A stretch of 64,000 bases of DNA from contig NZ_JAEIOT010000007.1 of the NCBI RefSeq assembly GCF_016342275.1, forward strand, positions 248,001-312,000, given 5' to 3'. Shown piece by piece: positions 46,986 through 55,963 of this stretch. How positions within the stretch are numbered: the stretch's first letter is position 1; the number at the start of each line of letters is the position of its first letter. A program made the position numbers and the translations under genes. A model generated the notes under the pieces. It had not been told where the DNA came from and ran no database searches. It worked only from the letters and a program-made list of their open reading frames with translations. Source of the stretch: Corynebacterium marambiense. Lineage in GTDB: Bacteria; Actinomycetota; Actinomycetes; Mycobacteriales; Mycobacteriaceae.

Positions 46986-48013
46986 CGGCCCAGGCCTTTC
47001 TTTGACAACAGGAGGTAGAGGAACAGGAGTCCGCCAGCGAACTCGATAATCACCGACAACGAGGTGTCGAAGGAAAATAGTCTGCCGAGCACCCACTGGC
47101 CGACGACGAGAAACACCACACCGAGGGCGGAGGCGGCCGGGATGGTCCATCCGTGTCTGTCGCTCCGGACGAGCAGGTACGCGAGATTGGCGACGAGCAG
47201 ACCGAAGAAGGTCACGGGGCCGACGAGGGACGTCGACACACTCACGAGTACCGAACAGATCACCAGCGCCGTGATCACCTCACGCCGGTGATTCACACCG
47301 AGGGACACGGCGGTGTCCCGACCGAGGAGCAGCACGTCAAGCTGCCTGCGGCGGTACAGAAAGATCCCGACGCACACGATGGTCACCAAACCCGCCCAGG
47401 GTAGGAGTTTCTTATCGACCACCGAGAATGTCGCGAAGAAGACATCCTGGAGTACCTGGTACTCCCCCGGGTCCAGCATGCGTTGCAGCAGAGCGGACAG
47501 GGAACGGAAGAAGACACCGGTCACGATGCCGATGAGCAGGAGCAGGTCAATCGAGGTACGTCCCCCAGCGAATACGGTTCCGAAGAGTAGGAGGGAGAAT
47601 CCCACCATGATGACCGTGTTGACCAGGAACATCGCGGCGGACGGCACCGTTGAGAAGAACATCGAACCCAACCAGTAGACGATGACCGTCTGGACGAGCA
47701 GATAAAGACTGTCGAAGCCCATCAATGCTGGGGTCAGTATCTTGTTCGCGGTAATCGTCTGGAACACCACCGTCGATGCCCCGATGGCAACGCCGACGAT
47801 CACGAGTCCCGCGACCGTCGAGACACGTAATTTCAGCGCGAACTTCCAGACCGAGGGAAGGTCCCAGGTCAGGAAGAAGGCAATGCCGAGTACAGACAGG
47901 AGGATCAGACCAGCGACGAGAAGTCTGCGGAACCGGTCCGCCCTGCCCCGCCGTGCGTGCTGCTCCCCGGCGAGGGATGGGGTGTTCGGTACTGTGGTTT
48001 CAGCTGCGGACAC
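46982..48013 (-). CDS. Siderophore ABC transporter permease, FecCD type (second)
   Basis: 343 residues from GTG 48013, with GGAGG seven bases upstream. FecCD-type permease with about nine to ten helices after a hydrophilic 30-residue N-terminus. Characteristic cytoplasmic-loop segment LLLGRDTAVSLGVNHRREVI and GPVTFFGLLVANLAYLLV. Forms a heterodimer with the other permease. Overlaps the first permease by 14 bases. Confidence 0.93.
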   Translation of the reverse strand: MSAAETTVPNTPSLAGEQHARRGRADRFRRLLVAGLILLSVLGIAFFLTWDLPSVWKFALKLRVSTVAGLVIVGVAIGASTVVFQTITANKILTPALMGFDSLYLLVQTVIVYWLGSMFFSTVPSAAMFLVNTVIMVGFSLLLFGTVFAGGRTSIDLLLLIGIVTGVFFRSLSALLQRMLDPGEYQVLQDVFFATFSVVDKKLLPWAGLVTIVCVGIFLYRRRQLDVLLLGRDTAVSLGVNHRREVITALVICSVLVSVSTSLVGPVTFFGLLVANLAYLLVRSDRHGWTIPAASALGVVFLVVGQWVLGRLFSFDTSLSVIIEFAGGLLFLYLLLSKKGLGR

Positions 48014-48941
48014 GGGAATTCCTCCGGTATAGGATAGCCAGGAAGATGGCGGCGCCGATGACACCCATCACGGTGCCGACGGGCATTTCATAGGGGAAGC
48101 GGATCGTCCTTCCGAGAATGTCGCAGACCATGCACATCATCGCCCCGATGAGAGCGACCCAGGGAAGCGAACGTCTGGTGTTGTCCCCCATCACGAAGCT
48201 CACCAGGTTCGGGACGACGAGTCCGAGGAACGGGATCGCACCGACGACGGTGACCGTCACTGCGGAGACGACCGCGACGACAGCCAGACCGAAGGTCTCT
48301 ACGGCGCGGGCGTTGATGCCCGCGTTCACCGCGTAGGAGTGCCCGAGCCCGAGGATCGTGAATCTGTCGGCGGCCACGTAGCTGACAACTACCAGTATCC
48401 CGATGATCCACAGCAGTTCGTAGCGACCGCGCAGCACTCCCGCGTAGCTACCCAACTGCCAAGACCCGAGGGACTGGAGCAACCCGTAGTTGTAGGCGAT
48501 GAAGGTGGCTAGTGCCCCGATGACGCTACCGAGCATGATGCCCACTAGTGGAACGGTGAACAGGCCGGGATTCGGTATCCGCCGAATAGCTCCGAGAAAC
48601 AGGGCTGTTCCGGCGAGAGCCGTCAACGACGCCGCCACCATCTTCCACCCAATCGGGGCTGCCGGGAAGAAGAGGGTGACTAGGAGCAGCCCAAGTGCCG
48701 CCGACTCCGTCGTACCGACCGTCGACGGCTCGACGAAGCGGTTGCGCGCCAGCAGCTGCATTAGCAGTCCCGCCACCGCGATCGTCGCTCCGGAGAGCAG
48801 AATGGCGACGGTCCGGGGGATCCGCGAGACGACCATGATCCGCCAGTCCGAGTCGGCGACGCCCACCAGCAGACTGACGGCGGACAGCACCGAGAGCGCC
48901 AGAATAGCCGGAAGTAGCAGCGTCGTTGAGTTGAATCTCAT
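48000..48941 (-). CDS. Siderophore ABC transporter permease, FecCD type (first)
   Basis: 313 residues, FecCD permease: RIPRTVAILLSGATIAVAGLLMQLLARNRFVEPSTVGTTESAALGLL, the usual RLPR...GA.L...G...Q...RN.L..P..LG pattern. Later VGAIPFLGLVVPNLV and EMPVGTVMGVIGAAIFLAILYRR. Start ATG 48941 is nine bases after the binding-protein stop, so all four genes form one operon. Confidence 0.94.
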   Translation of the reverse strand: MRFNSTTLLLPAILALSVLSAVSLLVGVADSDWRIMVVSRIPRTVAILLSGATIAVAGLLMQLLARNRFVEPSTVGTTESAALGLLLVTLFFPAAPIGWKMVAASLTALAGTALFLGAIRRIPNPGLFTVPLVGIMLGSVIGALATFIAYNYGLLQSLGSWQLGSYAGVLRGRYELLWIIGILVVVSYVAADRFTILGLGHSYAVNAGINARAVETFGLAVVAVVSAVTVTVVGAIPFLGLVVPNLVSFVMGDNTRRSLPWVALIGAMMCMVCDILGRTIRFPYEMPVGTVMGVIGAAIFLAILYRRNSRVRS

Positions 48942-48950
48942 TCCGCCGGG

Positions 48951-49955
48951 TCAGCCCCTGTACGCGGAGCCTGCAGCGTCGATCATCTTGGACATCGTGG
49001 TCAGACCGCCGACGACGAGGTACCAGTCCGAGGAGTCGAGGTAGACGATGTTGCCGTTCTTGGCGGCCTTCGTGTTGTTGATCAGCTCGTTGTCGAGAGT
49101 GGCCTGGGCGGTGTTGCCGTCACGCCCGATCGCGGCGTCTCGGTCAACCACGAAGAGGTACTCTGGATCGGCGTCCGCCACGAACTCGAAACTCACGGGG
49201 TCACCGTGCGGTCCGGCTTCATCCAGCTTCGCCGCGGGAGTGTAGCCAAGGTCGAAAATCATTCCGAAGCGGGATTTTTCGGAGTAGGTCGACAGTTCTC
49301 CGCCGTTGGTCATGATGACGAGCGCGGTAGGAGCACCGGCGGAGATCTTCTTTTTATAGTCGTCAGCCTTCTTCTTGAGCTCCTCGGCCTTCTCCTCAGC
49401 CTTGTCTCCGACACCGAATGCGGCGCCGACCATCTCGGCGGACTCGGCATTGGATTTCAGGTAGTCGTCGTACTCAACCGTGACATCGATGGTGGGGGCG
49501 ATCTCGGACATCTGCTCGTAGGTTCCCGCCGTGCGTCCACCAATGACGATCAGGTCCGGTTCGAGGGAGGCGATGGCCTCGTAGTCGGGCTCGCGGAAGG
49601 AACCGATGGTCTGCTTATCCTGGAAGCCGTCGAGAATCTCCGGAGCAGCACCAGCGGAGGTGACACCGACGATGCGGTCGCCGTAGCCGATTGAGACCAG
49701 GTAGTCGACGCCCGAGTAGTTCATGGCGACGATCTTCTGCGGCTCGGCTTTGATCTCGGTCTCGCCCTGACGGTGCTTCACCGTGACGGGGTACTGGGCC
49801 GCGACCTTGCCGTCGTCCGACTTCGTGGTAGCCGAGCTGGCGGAGCTGGATCCGGTGGTGGCGTTCTGGTCTGCGTCGTCATCTGCGGACGAGCAGCCTG
49901 CGAGCGCGAATGCTGCGACTGCCGCCACAGCGGTGACACGGGTCCTGATGGTCAT
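48951..49955 (-). CDS. Siderophore-binding lipoprotein
   Basis: 334 residues from ATG 49955, with AAGGAAAAGGAAG upstream. Lipobox LAGC (Cys21), then a class III periplasmic-binding fold: PQKIVAMNYSGVDYLVSIGYGDRIVGV, a helical backbone rich in Lys/Glu (EEKAEELKKKADDYKKK), and YLFVVDRDAAIGRDG. It resembles binding proteins for catecholate siderophores (CeuE/YclQ type); ligand inferred only. No siderophore biosynthesis genes are in the window. Confidence 0.92.
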   Translation of the reverse strand: MTIRTRVTAVAAVAAFALAGCSSADDDADQNATTGSSSASSATTKSDDGKVAAQYPVTVKHRQGETEIKAEPQKIVAMNYSGVDYLVSIGYGDRIVGVTSAGAAPEILDGFQDKQTIGSFREPDYEAIASLEPDLIVIGGRTAGTYEQMSEIAPTIDVTVEYDDYLKSNAESAEMVGAAFGVGDKAEEKAEELKKKADDYKKKISAGAPTALVIMTNGGELSTYSEKSRFGMIFDLGYTPAAKLDEAGPHGDPVSFEFVADADPEYLFVVDRDAAIGRDGNTAQATLDNELINNTKAAKNGNIVYLDSSDWYLVVGGLTTMSKMIDAAGSAYRG

Positions 49956-50334
49956 AATCTTCCTTTTCCTTCTGCGAAATTTCGGGATTTGGGCCACCCT
50001 TGTCACACCCTGTGGTACATCCGGGTCCAACCGGATACACACATTTCCGGGCGGGCCCATCTGTCCGCCACGCACAAACGGGGGGTACCTCGGCTCATTG
50101 GACAACGCATGTCCAAACTTCCGACTGGGGATTACCCCATTTGCGGACGGCCGTGCCAGGATAGCCCAGCCTCCCCTACACGGACCACCGTGGACTACCC
50201 ACCCCCGTCAACTTCACCCCCGATCGTTCATATTTCTGAACTTAACCTAAACAATATCTGAACATTCTGAGTGGAACCCATTCCGGCGTCTTTGGAGAAC
50301 ATCAGGGGCACGGACCGCACTACACTTAGGGGCC
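49956..50334. other. Divergent intergenic region of importer and rnd
   Basis: 379 bases between the minus-strand importer and plus-strand rnd. Apart from the importer ribosome binding site, the DtxR-like half-site at 50232-50250 and the rnd -10, I see no gene or RNA. Confidence 0.4.
50232..50250 (-). promoter_or_regulatory. DtxR-like iron box
   Basis: On the minus strand the site begins TTAGGTTAAG, a good left half of the DtxR/IdeR consensus TTAGGTTAGGCTAACCTAA; about 12 of 19 positions agree overall. Position between importer and rnd fits iron control of the importer, but it lies some 280 bases from the start codon. Confidence 0.4.
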
Positions 50335-50337
50335 ATG
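50321..50337 (+). promoter_or_regulatory. Putative -10 box of rnd
   Basis: TACACT (50321-50326) eight bases before ATG 50335. An AGGGG between them is too close to the ATG for a normal ribosome binding site, so initiation may be leaderless. Confidence 0.4.
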
Positions 50338-51540
50338 GCAGTACCGCTGACTTCACCGACCGGTGGCACACCGAAGCTCATCGACAGCGCCCGGGGTTTC
50401 AGTGCCGCGGCACAGGCGTTGTCCGCGGGGCGCGGTCCGATAGCCGTGGACACCGAGCGCGCATCCGGATACCGGTACGACGAAAGAGCATTCCTTATCC
50501 AACTACGTCGCCGGGACACGGGAACCTTGCTCCTCGACCCGGAAGGACACCGTGACGAGCTCCGCGAGGCGTTCGCCCCGGTCTTGAATTCCGCGACCTG
50601 GATCATCCATGCCGCCCCCAGTGATCTCCCGTGCCTCGCACAGTTGGGGCTGTACCCCGCAGATCTCTTCGACACAGAACTGGCAGGCAGGCTCGCCGGC
50701 ATGGACCACGTCAATCTGGCGGCCATGACCGAGGACATCCTCGGGTACACGCTGTCCAAGGGACACGGGCAGGAAGACTGGTCGACGAGGCCGCTTCCCG
50801 ACGAATGGTTGGATTACGCCGCTCTGGACGTCGAACTGCTCAATGAGCTCGCCGAGGCCATGGTTGAGATACTTGATGCCGGGGGGAAACTCGACTGGGC
50901 TGTCCAGGAATTCCAGCACATCAGACGTCTCCACGCCCCAGGGGCTAGCTCCATCCCACCGACGTGGGTGCGGGCCAAGGGCATCAACGGCCTGAACCGG
51001 CCGGAACAGCGGGTTGTGGCGCGGGAACTGTGGCTCGAACGGGATCGTATCGCACGGAAGCGGGACTGCGCGGTCCACCGAATCCTCAAAACAAGAACGA
51101 TGATCGAGATCGCACGAAGGCTCCCCGAATCTCCTCGGGATCTGACGACGATCAGCGGATTTCCCAAGCGTGACGAACGAGCGCGGGCCAGATGGATGTC
51201 CGTGGTCGACAGGGCGCGACGCAGCCCCCGTTCTTCCTGGCCAAAGCTCCCCGAACACGGGTCGTGTCACGTTCCGGGACGATCGGCGATGGCCTCTTAT
51301 CCGGAAGTCAAGGAGACTCTGACCCGGGCCAGGGAATCACTCTCGGAGGTCGCCGAACAGGTTGATGTCCCGGTGGAGAACCTTCTCGCCCCCGCTACGC
51401 TCCGTTCCACCGTCTGGAACGCCGTGGAGACGGGGACGATCCGGTCTGTGGGGCAGCTGGTCGATCACCTCGAGGGTCTGGAGGCCCGGCCCTGGCAGAT
51501 CGATCTTACCGTCCCGGTCCTGGCCCGGGAGCTGCTCTGA
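50335..51540 (+). CDS. rnd: Ribonuclease D (3'-5' exonuclease with HRDC domain)
   Basis: 401 residues. DEDD exonuclease: motif I AVDTERASGYRY, motif II WIIHAAPSDLPCLAQLG, LAGMDHVNLAAMTEDILGY, motif III YAALDVELLNELAE with the final Asp. HRDC domain about 215-290 (REPESPR-type ALARRLPESPRDL region). Trims structured RNAs such as tRNA precursors. Convergent with dxs, as in mycobacteria (Rv2681/dxs1). Confidence 0.95.
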   Translation: MAVPLTSPTGGTPKLIDSARGFSAAAQALSAGRGPIAVDTERASGYRYDERAFLIQLRRRDTGTLLLDPEGHRDELREAFAPVLNSATWIIHAAPSDLPCLAQLGLYPADLFDTELAGRLAGMDHVNLAAMTEDILGYTLSKGHGQEDWSTRPLPDEWLDYAALDVELLNELAEAMVEILDAGGKLDWAVQEFQHIRRLHAPGASSIPPTWVRAKGINGLNRPEQRVVARELWLERDRIARKRDCAVHRILKTRTMIEIARRLPESPRDLTTISGFPKRDERARARWMSVVDRARRSPRSSWPKLPEHGSCHVPGRSAMASYPEVKETLTRARESLSEVAEQVDVPVENLLAPATLRSTVWNAVETGTIRSVGQLVDHLEGLEARPWQIDLTVPVLARELL

Positions 51541-51575
51541 CCCGGCCCCGCGCGGACCGGACCACAATGTCGAAG

Positions 51576-53537
51576 TCAGCGGCCTGCAGGTGTCTCCGGT
51601 GTGTCGGCAAACCCAATCCCACGGAGCCACGAGTCGATCTGTGCCGTGACACCAGCGGTGTCGAGCCCCAGATCTCTGAGAACCTCGCCGCGTGAGGCAT
51701 GATCGAGGAAACGTTCTGGGACAGCCATCTGCCGCAGAGGGGTATCGACCTCACTCGCGTTGAGTGCCTCGGAGATCATCGAACCGATACCTCCGTGCAC
51801 GACCCCGTCCTCGATTGTGACGACGAGATCATGATCTGCTGCCAGCGCGAGAACAGATGGTGCGACGGGGATAACCCACCGGGGATCGATCACGGTCACG
51901 TCCACCCCCCGTTCCCCGAGCTCCGTCGCCGCCGCAACCGCGGTGTGGGCCATCGCCCCGACCGAGACGATGAGAACCGAGGGTGCCTCAGGATCGTCTG
52001 TCGCATCCGTACCGGGGCGCTCCTCCGGCCCGAAGGAATCCGAGTAGACGAGAACATCGACACCGTCCCCGAGGGTGAAGGACGCCGGGAGTTCATCGGG
52101 CAGCGGCCCCTTCGGGAAACGCACGACGGTGGGTCCGTCGTCGACGTCGGTGGCCTCGCGGAGCAACTCCGACAGCCGCCGACCGTCCCGGGGCGCAGAC
52201 ACCCGGATGCCCGGCACGATTCCGGTGACCACCATGTCCCACACCCCGTTGTGACTCGCGCCGTCGGAACCGGTGACTCCAGCCCGGTCAAGGACGAGTG
52301 TGACGGGCAAATCGAGGAGGGCTACGTCCATCAGCAGCTGGTCGAATGCCCGGTTGAGAAAGGTCGAGTAGACCGCCACGACCGGATGCAGGCCCCCCAG
52401 CGCGAGGCCGGCCGCTGACGTCAGCGCATGTTGTTCCGCGATACCGACGTCGAAGAAACGGTCCGGATAGGCTTCCCCGAACCTGGTCAGCCCCGTGGGG
52501 CCCGCCATCGCCGCGGTGATGGCAACGATGTCGTCCCGTTCCGCGCCGATCTCGACGAGGTCCGCAGCGAAGAGCCCCGTCCACCCGGGAGCGGAGACTC
52601 CCACGGCCTCGCCGGTCGCGGGGTCCATGACTCCGGTGGAGTGCATCAGATCGGCGACGTTGTTCTCCGCCGGAGCGTAACCGCGTCCCTTCTCGGTGAC
52701 GCAGTGCACGATGATCGGCCCCTGGTGCTCCCGCGCGTAACGGAAAGCGTTCTCCAGGCCCGCCAGGTCGTGTCCGTCGACCGGGCCGATGTACTTCATA
52801 CCCAGTTCCGGGAACATCTCACTGGGGATGACGGAGTGCCTGACACTCTCCTTGACAGCGCGGAGAGCCTCGAACGTGCGCCGACCAACCCAGCCCATGG
52901 AATTCAGCGTCGTCTTGCCCTGTTCCATGACCCGGTCGTAGAACGGCTGCATCCGCAACGAGGCGAGGTTCTCCGCGAGACCACCGATGGTGGGTGAATA
53001 ACTGCGTCCATTGTCGTTGACGACGATCACGACCCGCCGTTCGTATCCGGCGGCGATGTTGTTGAGCGCCTCCCAACACATGCCACCGGTAAGTGCTCCG
53101 TCGCCCACCACGGCGACGACCGTGCGGTCCGTCTGACCGGTGATCTCGAAAGCCTTGGCCAATCCGTCGGCGTAGCTCAGCGATGCTGACGCGTGGGAGG
53201 ATTCGGTCCAGTCGTGCTCGCTCTCACTTCGACTGGTGTACCCCGACAACCCGCCTTTCTGCCGCAGGGAGTCGAAACGATCTGCCCGCCCGGTGAGTAT
53301 CTTGTGCACGTAGGACTGGTGGCTTGTATCGAAGATCATCGGGTCATTCGGGGAGTCAAACACCCTGTGCAGCGCGATGGTCAGTTCGATGACACCGAGA
53401 TTAGGGCCGAGGTGCCCACCCGTTGCGGAGACCTTCTCCACGAGGAAGTCGCGAATCTCCTCCGCGAGTCCCTCCAGCTCAAGATCACTGAGGGTGCGGA
53501 GGTCAGCGGGAGTGTGGATGCGGTTGAGGATCTCCAT
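51576..53537 (-). CDS. dxs: 1-deoxy-D-xylulose-5-phosphate synthase
   Basis: 653 residues. Thiamine-diphosphate transketolase-like enzyme, first step of the MEP isoprenoid pathway, joining pyruvate and glyceraldehyde 3-phosphate. [13 protein letters not shown], the ThDP motif [29 protein letters not shown], the pyrimidine domain [20 protein letters not shown] with the catalytic Glu, and [18 protein letters not shown]. Complete. Start ATG 53537. Confidence 0.98.
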   Translation of the reverse strand: MEILNRIHTPADLRTLSDLELEGLAEEIRDFLVEKVSATGGHLGPNLGVIELTIALHRVFDSPNDPMIFDTSHQSYVHKILTGRADRFDSLRQKGGLSGYTSRSESEHDWTESSHASASLSYADGLAKAFEITGQTDRTVVAVVGDGALTGGMCWEALNNIAAGYERRVVIVVNDNGRSYSPTIGGLAENLASLRMQPFYDRVMEQGKTTLNSMGWVGRRTFEALRAVKESVRHSVIPSEMFPELGMKYIGPVDGHDLAGLENAFRYAREHQGPIIVHCVTEKGRGYAPAENNVADLMHSTGVMDPATGEAVGVSAPGWTGLFAADLVEIGAERDDIVAITAAMAGPTGLTRFGEAYPDRFFDVGIAEQHALTSAAGLALGGLHPVVAVYSTFLNRAFDQLLMDVALLDLPVTLVLDRAGVTGSDGASHNGVWDMVVTGIVPGIRVSAPRDGRRLSELLREATDVDDGPTVVRFPKGPLPDELPASFTLGDGVDVLVYSDSFGPEERPGTDATDDPEAPSVLIVSVGAMAHTAVAAATELGERGVDVTVIDPRWVIPVAPSVLALAADHDLVVTIEDGVVHGGIGSMISEALNASEVDTPLRQMAVPERFLDHASRGEVLRDLGLDTAGVTAQIDSWLRGIGFADTPETPAGR

Positions 53538-53874
53538 TGGCGTGAGTCAGACACCTTTTCTTTCGTCGGGCTCAGTCGGTGGGTGACCGGGAGCCCTGGT
53601 CGGGCGTGCCGTCCGGCTGGGAACGGCGTGATGGTCGGGAAACTGGGTCACACTCGAGCCGTCGCCTCGAATCAGGAACATCACGTGTTCCTGCCGGTAT
53701 CCGTGACGCGATCCGTCTAGGACCTGTGCTGCGGTACCCGACTCCGTCCGGACCGGAACGGGTCCGGGTGCGGCGGAACGACCCGGGTGTGGTTGTTCCG
53801 CCAATCCTACCCCGTGTCGATTTGCCTATGCCATCTGGGAAAGGAACCGCCCCCGGGTCCAGATGCCCGATTCA
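53538..53874. other. Intergenic region upstream of dxs
   Basis: 337 bases between two minus-strand genes, with no supported gene; an 86-codon frame has no family features. It contains one perfect palindrome, listed separately. Confidence 0.4.
53673..53693. promoter_or_regulatory. Palindrome upstream of dxs
   Basis: CAGGAACA (53673-53680), five bases, TGTTCCTG (53686-53693): a perfect 8-base inverted repeat about 136 bases before the dxs start. Could be an operator or a small hairpin in the leader. Confidence 0.45.
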
Positions 53875-55191
53875 TTAACCATGGTCCGGTACGAGAAGGC
53901 CGAACGCCTCCAGATGGTGGGTCCCCGGGAAAGCCCCGATGACCGCCAACCTGGCCAGTCGGAACCCGGAGGCGGACCAAGCGGCAATATCCCGTGCGAA
54001 CGTCGCCGGATCGCAGCCGACATGAATAACCGCGGACGGGCGGGCGCCGGCGATTGCGCTGACGGTGTCAGCTCCGGCTCCGGTCCTCGGTGGATCAAGC
54101 ACAACCGCTCGAGGTGCCGGTAACTGGGGAACCTCCGCGTCCACCTCCCCAGTTCGGAACTCTACGGGCAGGTCAGCGAGTGCCGACCGGCCGCATTCCC
54201 CGGCCATCGCGGACTGTTCAACGGAGATGACGGAGGAATCAGAGTACCCGGAGGTCTCCCGCAGAGCATCAAGCAGAGCGGGCGCGAACAAACCTGCACC
54301 TCCATAGAGGTCCCAACCGACAGGTGCACCGGGTGCTGACGGCACCGCATCTGTGTCAGAGGATAGCGCGTCGGTGAGCCACGACCGGACGATTGCGGTG
54401 AAGGTCGCCGGGGCCTCCTTGTGCGCCTGCCAGAAAGCAGTGGCCGGGAGGTGGTAGGTGTGCCCGCCAATCTTCTCGGTGCAGACGCCGCTCCCCTCCA
54501 GCGTCCGTTGGATCGCCTCCGTTCTCCGACCGCGTGCCGCCCGCCGCGATTCAACCACGTGGCGGTCACCGGTGGAATCGACGGCGACAATGAGCTCGGC
54601 GCCTGGCGTGAACCGTCCGGCCCCGGGACCGACCACTCCCTCAAGCATGCCCGGGAGCGCCTGCATGCAGGCGATCGATAGAAGCTCGTGACTACCGGCG
54701 ATCCTCGTCCCGGCGTGCCCGGTCGCGTCCACGCCCAGGCGGACGCGCGTCCGCCACCCCGAGACCGGTTCCAGGGCAATGCTCTCGACCTCCGGAATAT
54801 CCTCGTCGCTGAGACGTCCGATCCGGTGGAGCTGATCGAGCAGTACCGCACGTTTGAGCGCATCCTCCGCCGCCGGGTCAACATGCCCATAGTCACAGCA
54901 GCCCGCTCCCCGTGCGGCAGCTGCGCACCGCTGGGGGACCCGATGTGGAGACGACTGGACCACGTCGATGATCCGGGCCGCAGTAAACCGCTTCTTTACC
55001 TTGGTGATCTCGACCCGGAGCACATCACCGGGAATCCCACCGCGGACGAAAACGATACGACCGTCCGGCAGATACGCGATCCCTTCACCGCCGTGGGCTG
55101 GTCGATCAACGTTCACTGTGATGCGGTCACCGACTGCGACGGGGTGCTGCTCCGTCGGACGGGAACTATCGGGGGATATATTTTCGGTCAC
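53875..55191 (-). CDS. TrmA/RumA-family 23S rRNA or tRNA (uracil-5) methyltransferase
   Basis: 438 residues. N-terminal TRAM domain (ITVNVDRPAHGGEGIAYLPDGRIVFVRGGIPGDVLRVEITKV), then a Cys-rich segment PQRCAAAARGAGCCDYGH matching the RlmCD/RumA iron-sulfur site. The SAM domain has WDLYGGAGLFAPAL and VVLDPPRTGAG, and the nucleophile cysteine lies in VIHVGCDPATFARDI. RNA target not resolvable from sequence. The syntenic mycobacterial gene is Rv2689c. Start 55191. Confidence 0.92.
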   Translation of the reverse strand: MTENISPDSSRPTEQHPVAVGDRITVNVDRPAHGGEGIAYLPDGRIVFVRGGIPGDVLRVEITKVKKRFTAARIIDVVQSSPHRVPQRCAAAARGAGCCDYGHVDPAAEDALKRAVLLDQLHRIGRLSDEDIPEVESIALEPVSGWRTRVRLGVDATGHAGTRIAGSHELLSIACMQALPGMLEGVVGPGAGRFTPGAELIVAVDSTGDRHVVESRRAARGRRTEAIQRTLEGSGVCTEKIGGHTYHLPATAFWQAHKEAPATFTAIVRSWLTDALSSDTDAVPSAPGAPVGWDLYGGAGLFAPALLDALRETSGYSDSSVISVEQSAMAGECGRSALADLPVEFRTGEVDAEVPQLPAPRAVVLDPPRTGAGADTVSAIAGARPSAVIHVGCDPATFARDIAAWSASGFRLARLAVIGAFPGTHHLEAFGLLVPDHG

Positions 55192-55255
55192 TGGGGTCCA
55201 ATCGGTTCAAGGTTGAGAATGGGGAAACTGGTGAATGGTGCCTCGCCGCCCGAGG

Positions 55256-55963
55256 TCAGGTTGGCATCCCGGGTCCGGAGGCATCCGGTTTCCCGGTTGT
55301 CTCCGCCGCCGCCATCGCTTTCGATGCATGACGTACCGCCCACACGGTCAGGAGCGCAGCGACACCGGTGAGGGGCCACCCCATGGCGATCCGCGCGACC
55401 GCGAGAGCGTTCGTCGCGTCAGCCTCGTAGAGATTCCACTGCACGAGGAATCTGGCGAGAAACACCAGCGACCAGGCAATCGTCGCCCCGGAGTAGGCGC
55501 GTCGCGCCCCGGGGATGAGGCGCCAGGTCATGTCATGACCGTTCAACCCACGCCAGGCGACGCCGACCATGGGCCAGCGCACCACCACGGAGGTCAGGAA
55601 CACGACCGCGAAAAGCAGCGACATCCAGATCCCGTAGAGGAAGTAGGCCTTCGCGTCGCCGGTGAACAGGGCGAAGGCAGCACCAATCGCCACACCGAAA
55701 AGACCGGATATCGCCGGCTGGAGATTCTCCCTGCGGGCGAGCCGCCAGGTGAAAATCGCGACGGCCACGGCGAGTGAAGCGGTGAGCGCCCAAATCAGCC
55801 CGAACCGGTTGTTGACCGGGATCAGGACGAGGATCGGGAGCGTCGAGGAGACCAGGCCCCCGAGTCCACCCATCTGTTCGAGCAGCGTCGGGGTCGGCGG
55901 TTCAGCTGACGCCGCACCGTCCGCGACAACCTGTTCCTCGGCGCTGCTGTGGTCGCCGGCCAC
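55256..55963 (-). CDS. DUF3159 membrane protein
   Basis: 235 residues, five to six helices after an acidic cytoplasmic N-terminus. Contains LLEQMGGLGGLVSSTLPILVLIPVNNRFGLIWALTASL, typical of DUF3159, and GIWMSLLFAVVFLTSVVVRWPMVGVAWRGLNG. Function unknown. GTG 55963 overlaps the DUF3710 stop by one base (TAGTG), so the pair is translationally coupled. Confidence 0.9.
   Translation of the reverse strand: MAGDHSSAEEQVVADGAASAEPPTPTLLEQMGGLGGLVSSTLPILVLIPVNNRFGLIWALTASLAVAVAIFTWRLARRENLQPAISGLFGVAIGAAFALFTGDAKAYFLYGIWMSLLFAVVFLTSVVVRWPMVGVAWRGLNGHDMTWRLIPGARRAYSGATIAWSLVFLARFLVQWNLYEADATNALAVARIAMGWPLTGVAALLTVWAVRHASKAMAAAETTGKPDASGPGMPT

Noticed and set aside
53547..53804. 86-codon minus-strand frame upstream of dxs
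   Set aside because: Composition typical of a random high-GC frame (Pro/Arg/Thr), no motif; it overlaps the likely dxs promoter.
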